Positions 7,028-16,701 of a DNA stretch of 36,301 bases are shown here, in pieces (position 1 is the first letter of the stretch; each line of letters begins with the position of its first letter). The position numbers were made by a program, and so were the translations under genes. The stretch comes from Acidobacteriota bacterium (GTDB taxonomy: Bacteria; Acidobacteriota; Terriglobia; Versatilivoradales; Versatilivoraceae): positions 1 through 36,301 of the forward strand of contig JAKEER010000313.1 in assembly GCA_022616615.1 (NCBI GenBank), given 5' to 3'. A model generated the notes under the pieces. That model was not told the DNA's origin. It did no database searches and saw nothing but the letters and a program-made list of their open reading frames with translations.

Positions 7028-9190
7028 CTACCCTCTTAAGACCAACTTCTTGGACAGGTAATACTTGGTCACATACTCTGCCACCATCCGATCGGTGTTG
7101 TACTGCGGGATCAAAGTCTGCATGGCCCGCCGGATCTTCTCGATCCAGCCGCGCGGGATTCCCTGTTCATCACGGTCAAAGAAGAGCGGAATGACGCCTT
7201 GGGTTAGCGTTTCGTAAAGCGATTCGGCATCCGCTGCATCCTGGGCCTCGGCGTCTTCTGAAGAATTGTCTCCCCCGATTGGCCAGCCGTTGGTGCCGTC
7301 AAACCCTTCGCGCCACCAGCCGTCCAGCACGCTGAGATTGAGACCGCCGTGCACACTCACCTTTTGTCCGCTTGTGCCGCTGGCCTCCAAAGGCCGGCGC
7401 GGCGTGTTCAGCCAGACATCGGCGCCGGAGATGAGATAGCGCGCCACGTGAATGTCGTAGTTTTCGATGAAGATCACTTTCCCGAAGAATTCGTTGCGCC
7501 GGGTCATTTCGTGAATGCGCTGGATAAACTCCTTGCCGCGATCGTCCCGCGGATGGGCCTTGCCAGCAAAAACCAACTGAACGGGCTGCTTGGGGTCATT
7601 GAAAATGGCGATGGCTCGGGCCAGGTCTGAGAAAATCAGCGGCGCGCGCTTGTAAGTGGCGAACCGCCGCGCAAAACCAAGGGTGAGGGCGTCAGGCGAG
7701 AGAATTTTTTCGAAGACCTTCGCGCCTTCGCCAACGCGTGTGAACTGCCCGCGCAGCCGCTTCCTGGCAAATTCAACCAGCTCCCGCCGCAACCAGTAAC
7801 GCAAGGCCCAGATCTCCTCGTCGGAAATCAAATCCCGGTCGGAGATGATTTTCCACAGATCGGGATACATCAATCGCGTCTCCCAATCGGGCCCGAGATG
7901 GGCTTTCCAAAAGCGGCGAGTCGGGCGCGTCATCCAGCCGCGCACATGAATGCCGTTGGTGATATGGCCAATGGAGGCTACTGGCGAAGTCTTCTGCGTG
8001 TGCAACGCCCGCCACATTTCACGGCTCACTTCTCCATGCAGCTCGCTGACGCCATTGGCCGCTCGGGACATCTTCAGCGCCAGTACCGTCATGCAGAAGG
8101 GTTCCTGCGCATCTTCGGGATTCACGCGGCCATAACCGAGAAACCGCTGTACATCCAGGTTCAAACCAGCGCGAAATGTTCCCAAGACATACTCCATATG
8201 TTCCGGTGAGAACCGGTCGTGGCCTGCAGGAACCGGCGTATGCGTCGTGAAGACACAATGCTCCCGCACCCATTCCTCAGCCTGCTTGAGCCCGGTATCT
8301 TTGGACAGCTGTTCGCGGAGCAATTCAAAAGTGAGGAAAGCCGAATGCCCTTCATTCATGTGAAAGACTGCCGGAGAGATGTTCAGCGCGCGCAGCAGGC
8401 GCACGCCGCCGATGCCCATGATAATTTCCTGGGCAATCCGTGTCGCGGTGTCACCCCCATAGACGCGGCTTGTCAAAGCGCGGTAGTGGTCTTCGTTCTC
8501 CATCAACTCAGTGTCCAGCAGATACATCACGGTGGACCCAACGTTGAGGCGCCAGGCTTGAAATTTCACCTGCGTGTGTTGAAGCTCGACCGCCAGGATC
8601 AGCGGCGACCCGTCTTCGCGGAGCACGAGGTCGACCGGCAAATCGTGGCGGTCCAGCAGCGGATAGTGTTCTTCCTGCCAGCCGTGGGGAGCAATCTGCT
8701 GCTGAAAATAGCCCTGACGATAAAACAGACTGATGCCCACCAGCGGCACGCCCAGGTCGCTAGCCGACTTGGCGTGATCGCCAGCCAGCACGCCCAGACC
8801 GCCGGAGTAAATAGGCAAGCTCTCGTGAATGGCAAACTCCGCGCTGAAGTACGCCACCGGGCTCTTCAGAAACGGCGCCGCATGCGCCGAGCACCATGTG
8901 CGCTCGCGCGTTAGATACTCGTGAAAATCGAGCAGCACATCAGACACCCGGGCGGAAAATGCCCTTTCCATGAGACGCGCCTTCAATTCCGTCGAAGAAA
9001 GCAAGTTCAATACGGCAACGGCGTTGTGGTTGGAAGCGGTCCAGGTGAGTGGCGAAAGATCTGCAAAGATTTCCTGCGCTTCAGGGTTCCAGGTCCACCA
9101 GAGATTTCGACTCATCTGGCGGAGTTCTTCAGTCATAGCGTCTGGACTCTTAATCTTGCTGAGATATTGAAGCTTTTCCTCTGTGCGCAA
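7028..9190 (-). CDS. glgP: Alpha-glucan (glycogen) phosphorylase, GT35, short type with DUF3417
   Basis: Phosphorolysis of alpha-1,4-glucan to glucose-1-phosphate using pyridoxal phosphate. The N-terminal DUF3417-like region (RNLWWTWNPEAQEIF) is followed by the GT35 catalytic body: YFSAEFAIHESLPIYSGGLGVLAGDH, VFHMNEGHSAFL, FTTHTPVPAGHDRF and, near the C-terminus, EASGTSGQKVSVHGGLN, whose Lys carries PLP in this family. Start choice: TTG at 9190 is preferred because AGGGAGA (minus strand, 9199-9205) lies 8 nt upstream, giving 720 residues. An in-frame ATG at 9289 adds 33 residues of low complexity with no good ribosome site. The enzyme is cytosolic and the gene stands alone; no other glycogen gene is in the window. 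Confidence 0.93.
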   Translation of the reverse strand: MRTEEKLQYLSKIKSPDAMTEELRQMSRNLWWTWNPEAQEIFADLSPLTWTASNHNAVAVLNLLSSTELKARLMERAFSARVSDVLLDFHEYLTRERTWCSAHAAPFLKSPVAYFSAEFAIHESLPIYSGGLGVLAGDHAKSASDLGVPLVGISLFYRQGYFQQQIAPHGWQEEHYPLLDRHDLPVDLVLREDGSPLILAVELQHTQVKFQAWRLNVGSTVMYLLDTELMENEDHYRALTSRVYGGDTATRIAQEIIMGIGGVRLLRALNISPAVFHMNEGHSAFLTFELLREQLSKDTGLKQAEEWVREHCVFTTHTPVPAGHDRFSPEHMEYVLGTFRAGLNLDVQRFLGYGRVNPEDAQEPFCMTVLALKMSRAANGVSELHGEVSREMWRALHTQKTSPVASIGHITNGIHVRGWMTRPTRRFWKAHLGPDWETRLMYPDLWKIISDRDLISDEEIWALRYWLRRELVEFARKRLRGQFTRVGEGAKVFEKILSPDALTLGFARRFATYKRAPLIFSDLARAIAIFNDPKQPVQLVFAGKAHPRDDRGKEFIQRIHEMTRRNEFFGKVIFIENYDIHVARYLISGADVWLNTPRRPLEASGTSGQKVSVHGGLNLSVLDGWWREGFDGTNGWPIGGDNSSEDAEAQDAADAESLYETLTQGVIPLFFDRDEQGIPRGWIEKIRRAMQTLIPQYNTDRMVAEYVTKYYLSKKLVLRG

Positions 9191-9448
9191 TTTTCGGGTC
9201 TCCCTCTCGATGTTGCCAGCCACTGCCCGAAGAGCAGGCCTTCCCGCCCGCAGCAGAGGCTCATGGTTTCGTCTGCCGAAACCGGTCATGTGGAGTCCAA
9301 ACCAGGTGCTTTAAGGCTGGATAGTATGCAAAAAAAAAATCGAAAGCGCCATCAGATTAGCCTCGCCTGCAGCACCTGCGTCAAAGTCAGGAGTTTCGCC
9401 CCGGGTGGCCGCCTCTCAGCACCTGCTTGAGAAACAAGGGCCAGAACC

Positions 9449-9598
9449 TCACCGAGCAATGGCTTTCCCCAGCTGTTGGCGCCCCATCATCTCCGGCCCA
9501 TGTCCTAAGTCTTTGTCCACAAATTCCACTGCGAAACCTGGATGATCGAGCACAGGCAAGCGGTTGCCATCTACAACAATGCGGAAGTCTTTTTCCAT
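9449..9598 (-). CDS. Possible small ORF of 49 residues, unknown
   Basis: An ATG at 9598 opens a frame of 49 residues (MEKDFRIVVDGNRLPVLDHP at the start) ending in TGA at 9449. Composition resembles a folded soluble protein, with alternating charged and hydrophobic residues, rather than random translation. There is no convincing Shine-Dalgarno. It could be a true small protein or the surviving start of a truncated gene. Family unknown. It is the only coding-like piece in the 9191-9807 gap, which also holds an A10 run near 9330 and a small hairpin near 9735. Confidence 0.25.
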   Translation of the reverse strand: MEKDFRIVVDGNRLPVLDHPGFAVEFVDKDLGHGPEMMGRQQLGKAIAR

Positions 9599-9807
9599 TC
9601 TAGCCACATGTGACGACGACTAGCCAGGCTCGCACACCCCTTATCCTTGGGCAGACGCGCGCTAGGCCTCACTGCATGTCCAGGCTGTGCATACACTTCC
9701 AGACTTTCAGTCCCGTAGTTCAGCTCCCCCATTCCCGAAGGGAGTTCCTTTTCCTGATCTGGCACGTCAGTTGCAAATTTTACAGGCAAGGTTTGGGAGA
9801 CAGATCT

Positions 9808-10122
9808 ATGACCCGCCGCAAACTCTTGGGGAACATCGCAGTCACCTGCTTCATCATCGTCCAGTTGGCGGATTGGGTCGCCACCTACCACGGGCTGATT
9901 CGGTTCGGCACTGAGATTGAAGCAAACCCCCTCTTGCGTTTTCTCATGGAGCGATACGACATTATTTTCGCTCTTACCTCTGCGAAGGTGACAGCCACAA
10001 TTGCCGGATTGTTCCTCCATCTTTTCAACCGGCACCTTGAAGTGGCCAGCCTTACCCTCATCTACACGTGGCTTGCTCTGATACCGTGGTCGAGAACGCT
10101 CAGCCTTCAGCAAGCTTTCTAA
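9808..10122 (+). CDS. Small membrane protein, DUF5658-like
   Basis: A 104-residue protein with three or four predicted membrane helices: about 8-26 (NIAVTCFIIVQLADWVATY), 50-74 around ALTSAKVTATIAGLFLHLF, and 80-95 (VASLTLIYTWLALIPW). The motif QLADWVATYHGL...EANPLLRFLM resembles DUF5658 (TQxLDxxTTxxGL..E.NP), a family of unknown function common in small bacterial membrane proteins. The ATG at 9808 is chosen because GGGAGA lies about 8 nt upstream and hydrophobic coding begins right after it. The longer frame back to 9610 would add an unconvincing 66 residues. No operon partner is seen. Confidence 0.7.
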   Translation: MTRRKLLGNIAVTCFIIVQLADWVATYHGLIRFGTEIEANPLLRFLMERYDIIFALTSAKVTATIAGLFLHLFNRHLEVASLTLIYTWLALIPWSRTLSLQQAF

Positions 10123-10222
10123 ACGCTGAGAATCGCGCGGGCTGCGAGCAAGCAGCAAATCCCTCATTGTTTCAACCTAATCTCGCAAGCCAAGACAAAG
10201 ACAACACCCTCAAGGCAGAGCG

Positions 10223-10345
10223 GAATGACGAATGACTAAGCACGAATGACAAAAGAAATCTAAAATCCAAACGACGAAAAGCTGGACTTAGACATTTTGG
10301 CCTTCGTCATTGTTTCGTCATGAGAGCTTCGTCATTAGTCATGCG
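10223..10345. repeat. Imperfect inverted repeat built of AATGACGAA-like words
   Basis: The left arm (10223-10260) contains AATGACGAATGACTAAG and a second GAATGAC. The right arm (10301-10345) contains inverted copies such as TTCGTCATTAGTCAT. This is a low-complexity intergenic palindrome located 24 bp before the next element. Spacing and inverted orientation rule out a CRISPR. Confidence 0.5.
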
Positions 10346-10368
10346 TTGTCGCAGAGAGTGCCTCTTTT

Positions 10369-10588
10369 GGGGACTCCGTAATGTGTTAGTTAAGGGGAGT
10401 CAACCACTGGCGTAAGCCAGTGGCCAAGGCGTCCAACGAGCCCCCCTTGCCCTTGCGCCAAGCTGCCCGCGCCGCGAGCGGCGCGGGCAGCTTGGCGCAA
10501 GAGGAGGTGGCGGGAGTGAGCAGCTGCCACTGGCTCACGCCAGCGGTTGGCGGGTGCCCCCCATAACTAACGCATTGCGGGACTCCTA
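10369..10588. mobile_element. MITE-like palindromic element of about 220 bp
   Basis: Ends of about 55 bp are inverted copies at roughly 80% by eye: GGGGACTCCGTAATG...GTTAGTTA on the left, and TAACTAACGCATTGCGGGACTCC on the right read inverted. Each arm contains its own hairpin (CCACTGGCgtaaGCCAGTGG on the left, CCACTGGCtcacGCCAGCGG on the right). The centre holds a nearly perfect stem of over 20 bp, TTGCGCCAAGCTGCCCGCGC with its complement. No ORF is inside. This, with the preceding repeat, fills the 10123-10639 gap. Confidence 0.65.
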
Positions 10589-10616
10589 GGATTTTCTTTC
10601 CGAAACCCACCGAATT

Positions 10617-10645
10617 TTATCTGTAAGGCACCAAAGGGGTATAAT
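10617..10645 (+). promoter_or_regulatory. Promoter of the Tat-exported PLP protein gene
   Basis: A perfect -10 hexamer TATAAT (10640-10645) with a weak -35 TTATCT (10617-10622) at 17-bp spacing. The transcript would start near 10652, about 20 nt before the ATG at 10672, leaving just room for the GGAGGAG ribosome site. Confidence 0.5.
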
Positions 10646-10671
10646 CCGACCAAAACAATTTGGAGGAGCCA

Positions 10672-11928
10672 ATGCAGAATCCTTTCAGCAGTTGGACACG
10701 ACGTTACTTTCTGCGCGGAGCCGGGCTGGCCTCAGTGGGTAGTTTTGCGCTGCATCCACTGGCAGCGGTTGCCAATGATCGCGCTGCAGCGAAGAACGCG
10801 CGGAAAGCGCGGCGCAAAATCTATGAGGAGCTTGGCCTGCGTCCCTTTATCAATGCGGCTGGCACCTACACGACGTTGAGCGCCTGCGTGATGCCTGCTG
10901 AAGTCGTAGCGGCTATGGAGGAAGCTTCCCGGCAACACATCTCCATTCCAGAGCTTCACGAAGCTGCTGGAAAGCGCATCGCTGCCCTGATCGGCTCCGA
11001 GGCCGCTCTAGTCACTTCTGGGTGCGCGAGTGCGTTGACGCTGGCGACGGCAGCCTGTGTGTGCGGCGCCGACGAACACAAGATCCGCCAGGCACCTGAT
11101 ACCGGCGGCATGAAGGACGAAGTGATTTTTCAGAGATCACACCGGTTCGGTTACGACCATGCCATCCGCAATGTCGGCGTGAAGATTGTCGAGGTCGAGA
11201 CGCTGCAGCAGTTGGAGCAAGCCGTTAACGAGAAGACAGCCATGCTCTTTTTCCTGAACTCCGCTGATCCTCAAGGCCAAATCAAGCGCCAGGAGTTTGC
11301 CGAGGTCGCGCGAAAGAAGGGGATTCCCAGCCTGATCGACGCAGCAGCCGATGTCCCCCCGGCAGAGAATCTCAGCGCCTACATCAAGATGGGTTACGAC
11401 TTGGTGGCCTTCAGTGGCGGAAAGGGCATCAAGGGCCCGCAGTGCTCTGGTCTCCTGCTCGGCCGCAAGGATCTTATTCATGCGGCTTACCTAAACGGAT
11501 CGCCCCACTCAGATTCCGTCGGACGTGGCGGGAAGGTTGGCAAGGAAGAAATCGTCGGATTGATGACCGCCGTCGAATTGTTTGTTAAGAAAGATCATCA
11601 GGCCGAGTGGAAGGACTGGGAACGCCAAGTCAGTGCCATCGGCAAGGCGGTTGCCGGTATTCGCAGCGTGGAAACCGAACAGTTTCTTCCGGTAATCGCT
11701 AACCAGGTGCCTCATCTGGCCATCAAGTGGGACACCAAGGTAATCGCCATGACCCGCGATGAGGTTGCGAAGGCGTTGCGCGAGGGCGAGCCGCGGATTG
11801 AAGTACGGCCCAGCTCCGGCAACGAACCGCGGCTGGAGGTTGCCGTTTGGATGTTGCAGCCGGGCGAGTACCAAGCGGTGGGAAAACGCTGTGCGGAGGT
11901 GCTAAAGGTAGCTGCAAAGCGCGCCTGA
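10672..11928 (+). CDS. Tat-exported SelA-like, PLP-dependent aminotransferase-fold protein
   Basis: A 418-residue member of the fold type I PLP family that includes SelA and D-glucosaminate-6-phosphate ammonia-lyase. The N-terminus carries a twin-arginine signal: TRRYFLRG at 9-16, then a hydrophobic stretch ending near AAVA. The mature part starts with LGLRPFINAAGTYTTLSACVM, as in SelA-like proteins. It has the PLP-phosphate region TSGCASALTLA, an Asp site in SLIDAAADVPP, and the Schiff-base lysine K251 in FSGGKGIKGPQ. GGAGGAG lies 4-5 nt before the ATG at 10672; a TTG at 10660 in frame overlaps that ribosome site and is rejected. The substrate is unknown. Periplasmic location is inferred from the Tat motif and is unusual for a PLP enzyme. 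SelA itself is unlikely, since no selB or tRNA-Sec gene is nearby. Confidence 0.85.
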   Translation: MQNPFSSWTRRYFLRGAGLASVGSFALHPLAAVANDRAAAKNARKARRKIYEELGLRPFINAAGTYTTLSACVMPAEVVAAMEEASRQHISIPELHEAAGKRIAALIGSEAALVTSGCASALTLATAACVCGADEHKIRQAPDTGGMKDEVIFQRSHRFGYDHAIRNVGVKIVEVETLQQLEQAVNEKTAMLFFLNSADPQGQIKRQEFAEVARKKGIPSLIDAAADVPPAENLSAYIKMGYDLVAFSGGKGIKGPQCSGLLLGRKDLIHAAYLNGSPHSDSVGRGGKVGKEEIVGLMTAVELFVKKDHQAEWKDWERQVSAIGKAVAGIRSVETEQFLPVIANQVPHLAIKWDTKVIAMTRDEVAKALREGEPRIEVRPSSGNEPRLEVAVWMLQPGEYQAVGKRCAEVLKVAAKRA

Positions 11929-11959
11929 ACTCGATCGCTCAGTGAACGAAGGTGAGATA

Positions 11960-11994
11960 GGCTGGCTCAGGGTCTAGCTTAGCTAGAGCCAGCC
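11960..11994. other. Nested hairpin downstream of the PLP gene, possible terminator
   Basis: An outer stem GGCTGGC/GCCAGCC and an inner stem TCTAGC/GCTAGA (loop TTA) are separated by a six-base bulge. The hairpin begins 32 bp after the stop at 11928. There is no T-tract, so intrinsic termination is doubtful. Confidence 0.4.
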
Positions 11995-12172
11995 CGTGGA
12001 GGGATTCTGCTCTTTTGAAGGTGACAGTTCCTTGGAGTGCTTAGAGCACTGCCTGTTTTCAAAGTCGGCAACCTCGGCAGCCGGCTCACCCCGCCTTGCA
12101 TTTTCTCCTAAGTTTCGCTAAATTTTTAACCGATTAGAGCGACAGCTCGGTATCAGGAGGCTATAACGAGGA

Positions 12173-12457
12173 ATGCCGATTTATGAGTACCGTTGCAAGA
12201 AGTGCAGCAGTCATTTTGAAGTGATTCAGAAATTTTCCGACAACCCCCTCAGAATTTGCTCCAACTGCAAGGGTCGCCTCAGCAAACTCATTTCCAAAAC
12301 ATCGTTTCAGTTGAAGGGTTCCGGCTGGTATGTGACTGATTACGCGAAATCAGTCAAGGCCGCAGCCAAGCAAGAAGAGACTTCGAAACCAGCCACAGAA
12401 TCTCCCGCCAAGAACGAGACCCCCTCCAGGAAGGAACCCACCAAGAAGGCGAAGTAG
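12173..12457 (+). CDS. FmdB-family zinc-ribbon protein
   Basis: A 94-residue protein. Residues 1-42 form the FmdB zinc ribbon: MPIYEYRCKKC with C8/C11, and a second knuckle C29/C32 (ICSNC), followed by LSKLISKTSFQLKGSGWY as usual for the family. Residues 55-94 are a Lys/Ala/Glu/Pro-rich tail, probably disordered. FmdB proteins are putative regulators named after a gene linked to formamidase/amidase expression; no amidase is nearby, so the role is unknown. AGGAGG lies about 10 nt before the ATG. It is convergent with the GDP-fucose synthase gene. Confidence 0.9.
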   Translation: MPIYEYRCKKCSSHFEVIQKFSDNPLRICSNCKGRLSKLISKTSFQLKGSGWYVTDYAKSVKAAAKQEETSKPATESPAKNETPSRKEPTKKAK

Positions 12458-12491
12458 GCAGCCGCCTTTTCACCGGAATCTTGGCATCCGC

Positions 12492-14683
<2,192 letters not shown>

Positions 14684-15002
14684 AGGAAGACCTCCTGCTA
14701 TTCCCAGCGCATGACTTAGACTTGTGCGCTTAGCCGCGTTACCTGGCGTGGAAATTTGCTCCCTTCCCGGCCACGTAGATACAATTTCCGTCTTCTGTCA
14801 TATGAGGCCGCTCCCTGTTTCTACTTGCTGCCAAAAAAGTTCACAAAGGATCAAGTTCAGGAGAGGGGCAGCAACATCCTGCCGCTACAGCAAGCGGCTG
14901 CAAGCCGTTTCCATTCTGGCTGCCCGGACGGACAGCGGTCTCAGGTCACTCTCTATGTTCACCTGCTGCCCACGAAGTTCCAACTTCGGTTAAATTCGAG
15001 AA

Positions 15003-15068
15003 CTCCCTCTCCCGTTTGGGGGGAGAGGGTGGCCAAAGCGACGGCGGTCGCGGGGGCCGGGTGAGGGG
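15003..15068. repeat. Dispersed CCCTCTCCC-hairpin repeat, copy 1 (gap acpP-fabF)
   Basis: CCCTCTCCC (15005-15013) pairs with GGGAGAGGG (15021-15029) and is followed by a GC-rich stretch ending GGGTGAGGGGC. A second copy in opposite orientation lies near 28957-29005. The remainder of the gap 14684-15113 shows no ORF or promoter that I could defend. Confidence 0.6.
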
Positions 15069-15113
15069 CAAGAACCAACGGAGCCGTGTCCCTCGGTGGT
15101 ATGAGGTCGCTCG

Positions 15114-15353
15114 CTACGATTTGGCGTGGCTCTGGATGTAGGAGATCGCGTCTTTGACGGTCTGAATCTTCTCAGCGTCTTCATCGGGAATCTCGATGCT
15201 AAATCCTTCCTCGAAAGCCATCACTAGCTCCACGGTATCGAGTGAGTCAGCGCCCAAGTCATCGACAAACGAAGCGGTCGGAGTCACCTCCGCTTCATCC
15301 ACGCCCAACTGCTCGACAATGATTTGCTTCACCTTCTCGTCAACTGAAGCCAT
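15114..15353 (-). CDS. acpP: Acyl carrier protein
   Basis: A 79-residue acidic protein carrying the growing acyl chain on a 4'-phosphopantetheine arm at S37 in the motif [15 protein letters not shown]. The ATG at 15353 has AGGAGG 9 nt upstream and gives the canonical length and start ([16 protein letters not shown]). The frame is open a further 43 codons upstream but lacks ACP similarity there. It sits between fabG and fabF as usual, though both gaps are about 430 bp instead of a few tens. Confidence 0.97.
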   Translation of the reverse strand: MASVDEKVKQIIVEQLGVDEAEVTPTASFVDDLGADSLDTVELVMAFEEGFSIEIPDEDAEKIQTVKDAISYIQSHAKS

Positions 15354-15406
15354 CCTCTTAACCCTCCTGTAAGTGTCGGACCTCGCGATCAAGCGCAAGG
15401 ATCCAA

Positions 15407-15434
15407 AGTATAACAAAAGAAATTTTGAGGCAAA
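15407..15434 (-). promoter_or_regulatory. Candidate internal promoter for acpP
   Basis: On the minus strand TATACT (15407-15412, 5/6 to consensus) is preceded at 16 bp by TTTGCC (15429-15434), a weak -35. It would give a leader of about 45 nt. A private promoter makes sense given the 430-bp gap to fabG and the high demand for ACP. Confidence 0.35.
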
Positions 15435-15492
15435 GAATTCGGAGAAATGGGTGCAATCAAACCTGATGGACCGGACTTCCAACTCTCCCTCG

Positions 15493-15510
15493 CCCCGGCT
15501 TTCGCCGGGG
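15493..15510. repeat. Short REP-like hairpin in the fabG-acpP gap
   Basis: CCCCGGC (15493-15499), loop TTTC, GCCGGGG (15504-15510), with CTC/GAG near the base of the stem. The rest of 15354-15783 contains AT-rich inverted fragments around 15640-15725 (CTATTGGCGA and TAGCCAATAG) and no gene. Confidence 0.5.
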
Positions 15511-15783
15511 TCGAGTTACTGACACGGACGATATCCATTAGTAGCCTGCTGGTATGCCAGTTTTGATTGCCCCGCGAGAAATCACTCCGTCCACCCACGG
15601 CTCCACCAAAGTCGACCAACTGTCCGACAACATGGATTTGCTCTTGGTTATTGATGATTTTCTATTGGCGATTTGACCGAAAGACCACAATCTACAAAGA
15701 GCCGATAGCCAATAGACAATAGCAAATGTTTTCGCTGCCTCTCAGTGGCGGGACGTTGACCTAGCCCTGCCTATCCACGTGTT

Positions 15784-16524
15784 TCACATGTACAGTCCAC
15801 CGTTGATATGCAAGACCTGGCCAGTAATGTACCCTGCCTCATCGGAAGCCAGAAACTTCACGCCGCAGGCAATCTCGCGATCCGTTCCCATGCGCCCCAT
15901 GGGAATTTTCTCGAGGAGCTTTGACTTTACAGCTTCCGCCAGGACGTCCGTCATCGCCGTGGCGATGAAACCCGGCGCGATAGCATTCACCGTGACATTC
16001 CGTGACGCCACTTCCTGGGCCACAGATCTCGTGAAGCCTTCGATGCCTGCCTTGGAAGCCACATAGTTGGCTTGCCCTGCATTGCCGGTCCGGCCGACAA
16101 CTGAGGAGATATTGATGATTCTCCCATAACGCTGGCGCAACATGATTTTGACGCCCTCTTGAGTGCACAGAAACACGCCCTTTAAGTTGGTGTTGAGCAC
16201 AGCGTCCCAGTCTTCAACTTTCATTCGCAGTAGCAGCGTGTCTTTGGTGACACCGGCGTTATTGACCAGGATGTCGAGCTTCCCAAATCGTTTGACGAAC
16301 TCCGCGAAAGCCGCCTTCACCTGCGCTGGATCACTCACGTCGCCGGGAAGCGCGAGCGCTCTTCTGCCCAGCGACTGAATTTCCTGCACGACCGCATTGA
16401 GTTTCTCAAGATTTCGGCCTCCAACGGCGACGTCTGCGCCGGCCTCCGCCAGCACCAGTGCGCAGGCCCGGCCAATACCTTGAGAACCTCCAGTGATCAA
16501 CGCGACTTTGTCTTTTAGAGGCAT
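15784..16524 (-). CDS. fabG: 3-oxoacyl-ACP reductase
   Basis: A 246-residue short-chain dehydrogenase reducing 3-oxoacyl-ACP with NADPH in fatty-acid elongation. The cofactor motif TGGSQGIG is at 11-18, NNAG at 88-91, and the catalytic Ser (140-141), Y154 and K158 (YVASK) are present. The ending GQVLHINGGLYM is typical of FabG. The position upstream of acpP supports FabG over other SDR enzymes. It is separated from fabD by 177 bp containing a long palindromic repeat. Confidence 0.95.
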   Translation of the reverse strand: MPLKDKVALITGGSQGIGRACALVLAEAGADVAVGGRNLEKLNAVVQEIQSLGRRALALPGDVSDPAQVKAAFAEFVKRFGKLDILVNNAGVTKDTLLLRMKVEDWDAVLNTNLKGVFLCTQEGVKIMLRQRYGRIINISSVVGRTGNAGQANYVASKAGIEGFTRSVAQEVASRNVTVNAIAPGFIATAMTDVLAEAVKSKLLEKIPMGRMGTDREIACGVKFLASDEAGYITGQVLHINGGLYM

Positions 16525-16589
16525 GATTCCTCAACGCTCCTCCGAACGTCACGAGCAGGCTGAAGGGACCGCCAACCGTCATTCAATCT

Positions 16590-16660
16590 CGTCATTCCCG
16601 CGAAAGCGGGAATCCAGGGGCCCGACGGAAGTCTGGATTCCCGCTTTCGCGGGAATGACG
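16590..16660. repeat. Perfect 28-bp inverted repeat (widespread CCCGCGAAAGCGGG family)
   Basis: The left arm 16590-16617 and right arm 16633-16660 are exact reverse complements, separated by 15 bp. Each arm contains the inner hairpin TTCCCGCGAAAGCGGGAA. Translation across it gives the familiar spurious words FPRKRESR and WIPAFAGMT seen in many bacterial genomes. It sits inside the fab cluster between fabD and fabG, where a strong stem could attenuate or process the transcript. Confidence 0.9.
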
Positions 16661-16701
16661 AACAATTGCCAGATTCTCTTCAACCGCCAAGAATTCTACT
16701 A

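Noticed and set aside
9571-10167. Minus-strand frame of 198 codons
   Set aside because: Opposes the DUF5658-like gene, which has a ribosome site and clear membrane helices; this frame has neither a domain nor a ribosome site.
10223-10345. Possible CRISPR from repeated AATGACGAA words
   Set aside because: Units are short, irregular and partly inverted, spacers are unequal, and no cas gene is nearby.
10672-11928. True selenocysteine synthase selA
   Set aside because: A Tat signal and lack of selB or tRNA-Sec in the window argue against it; only the fold is shared.
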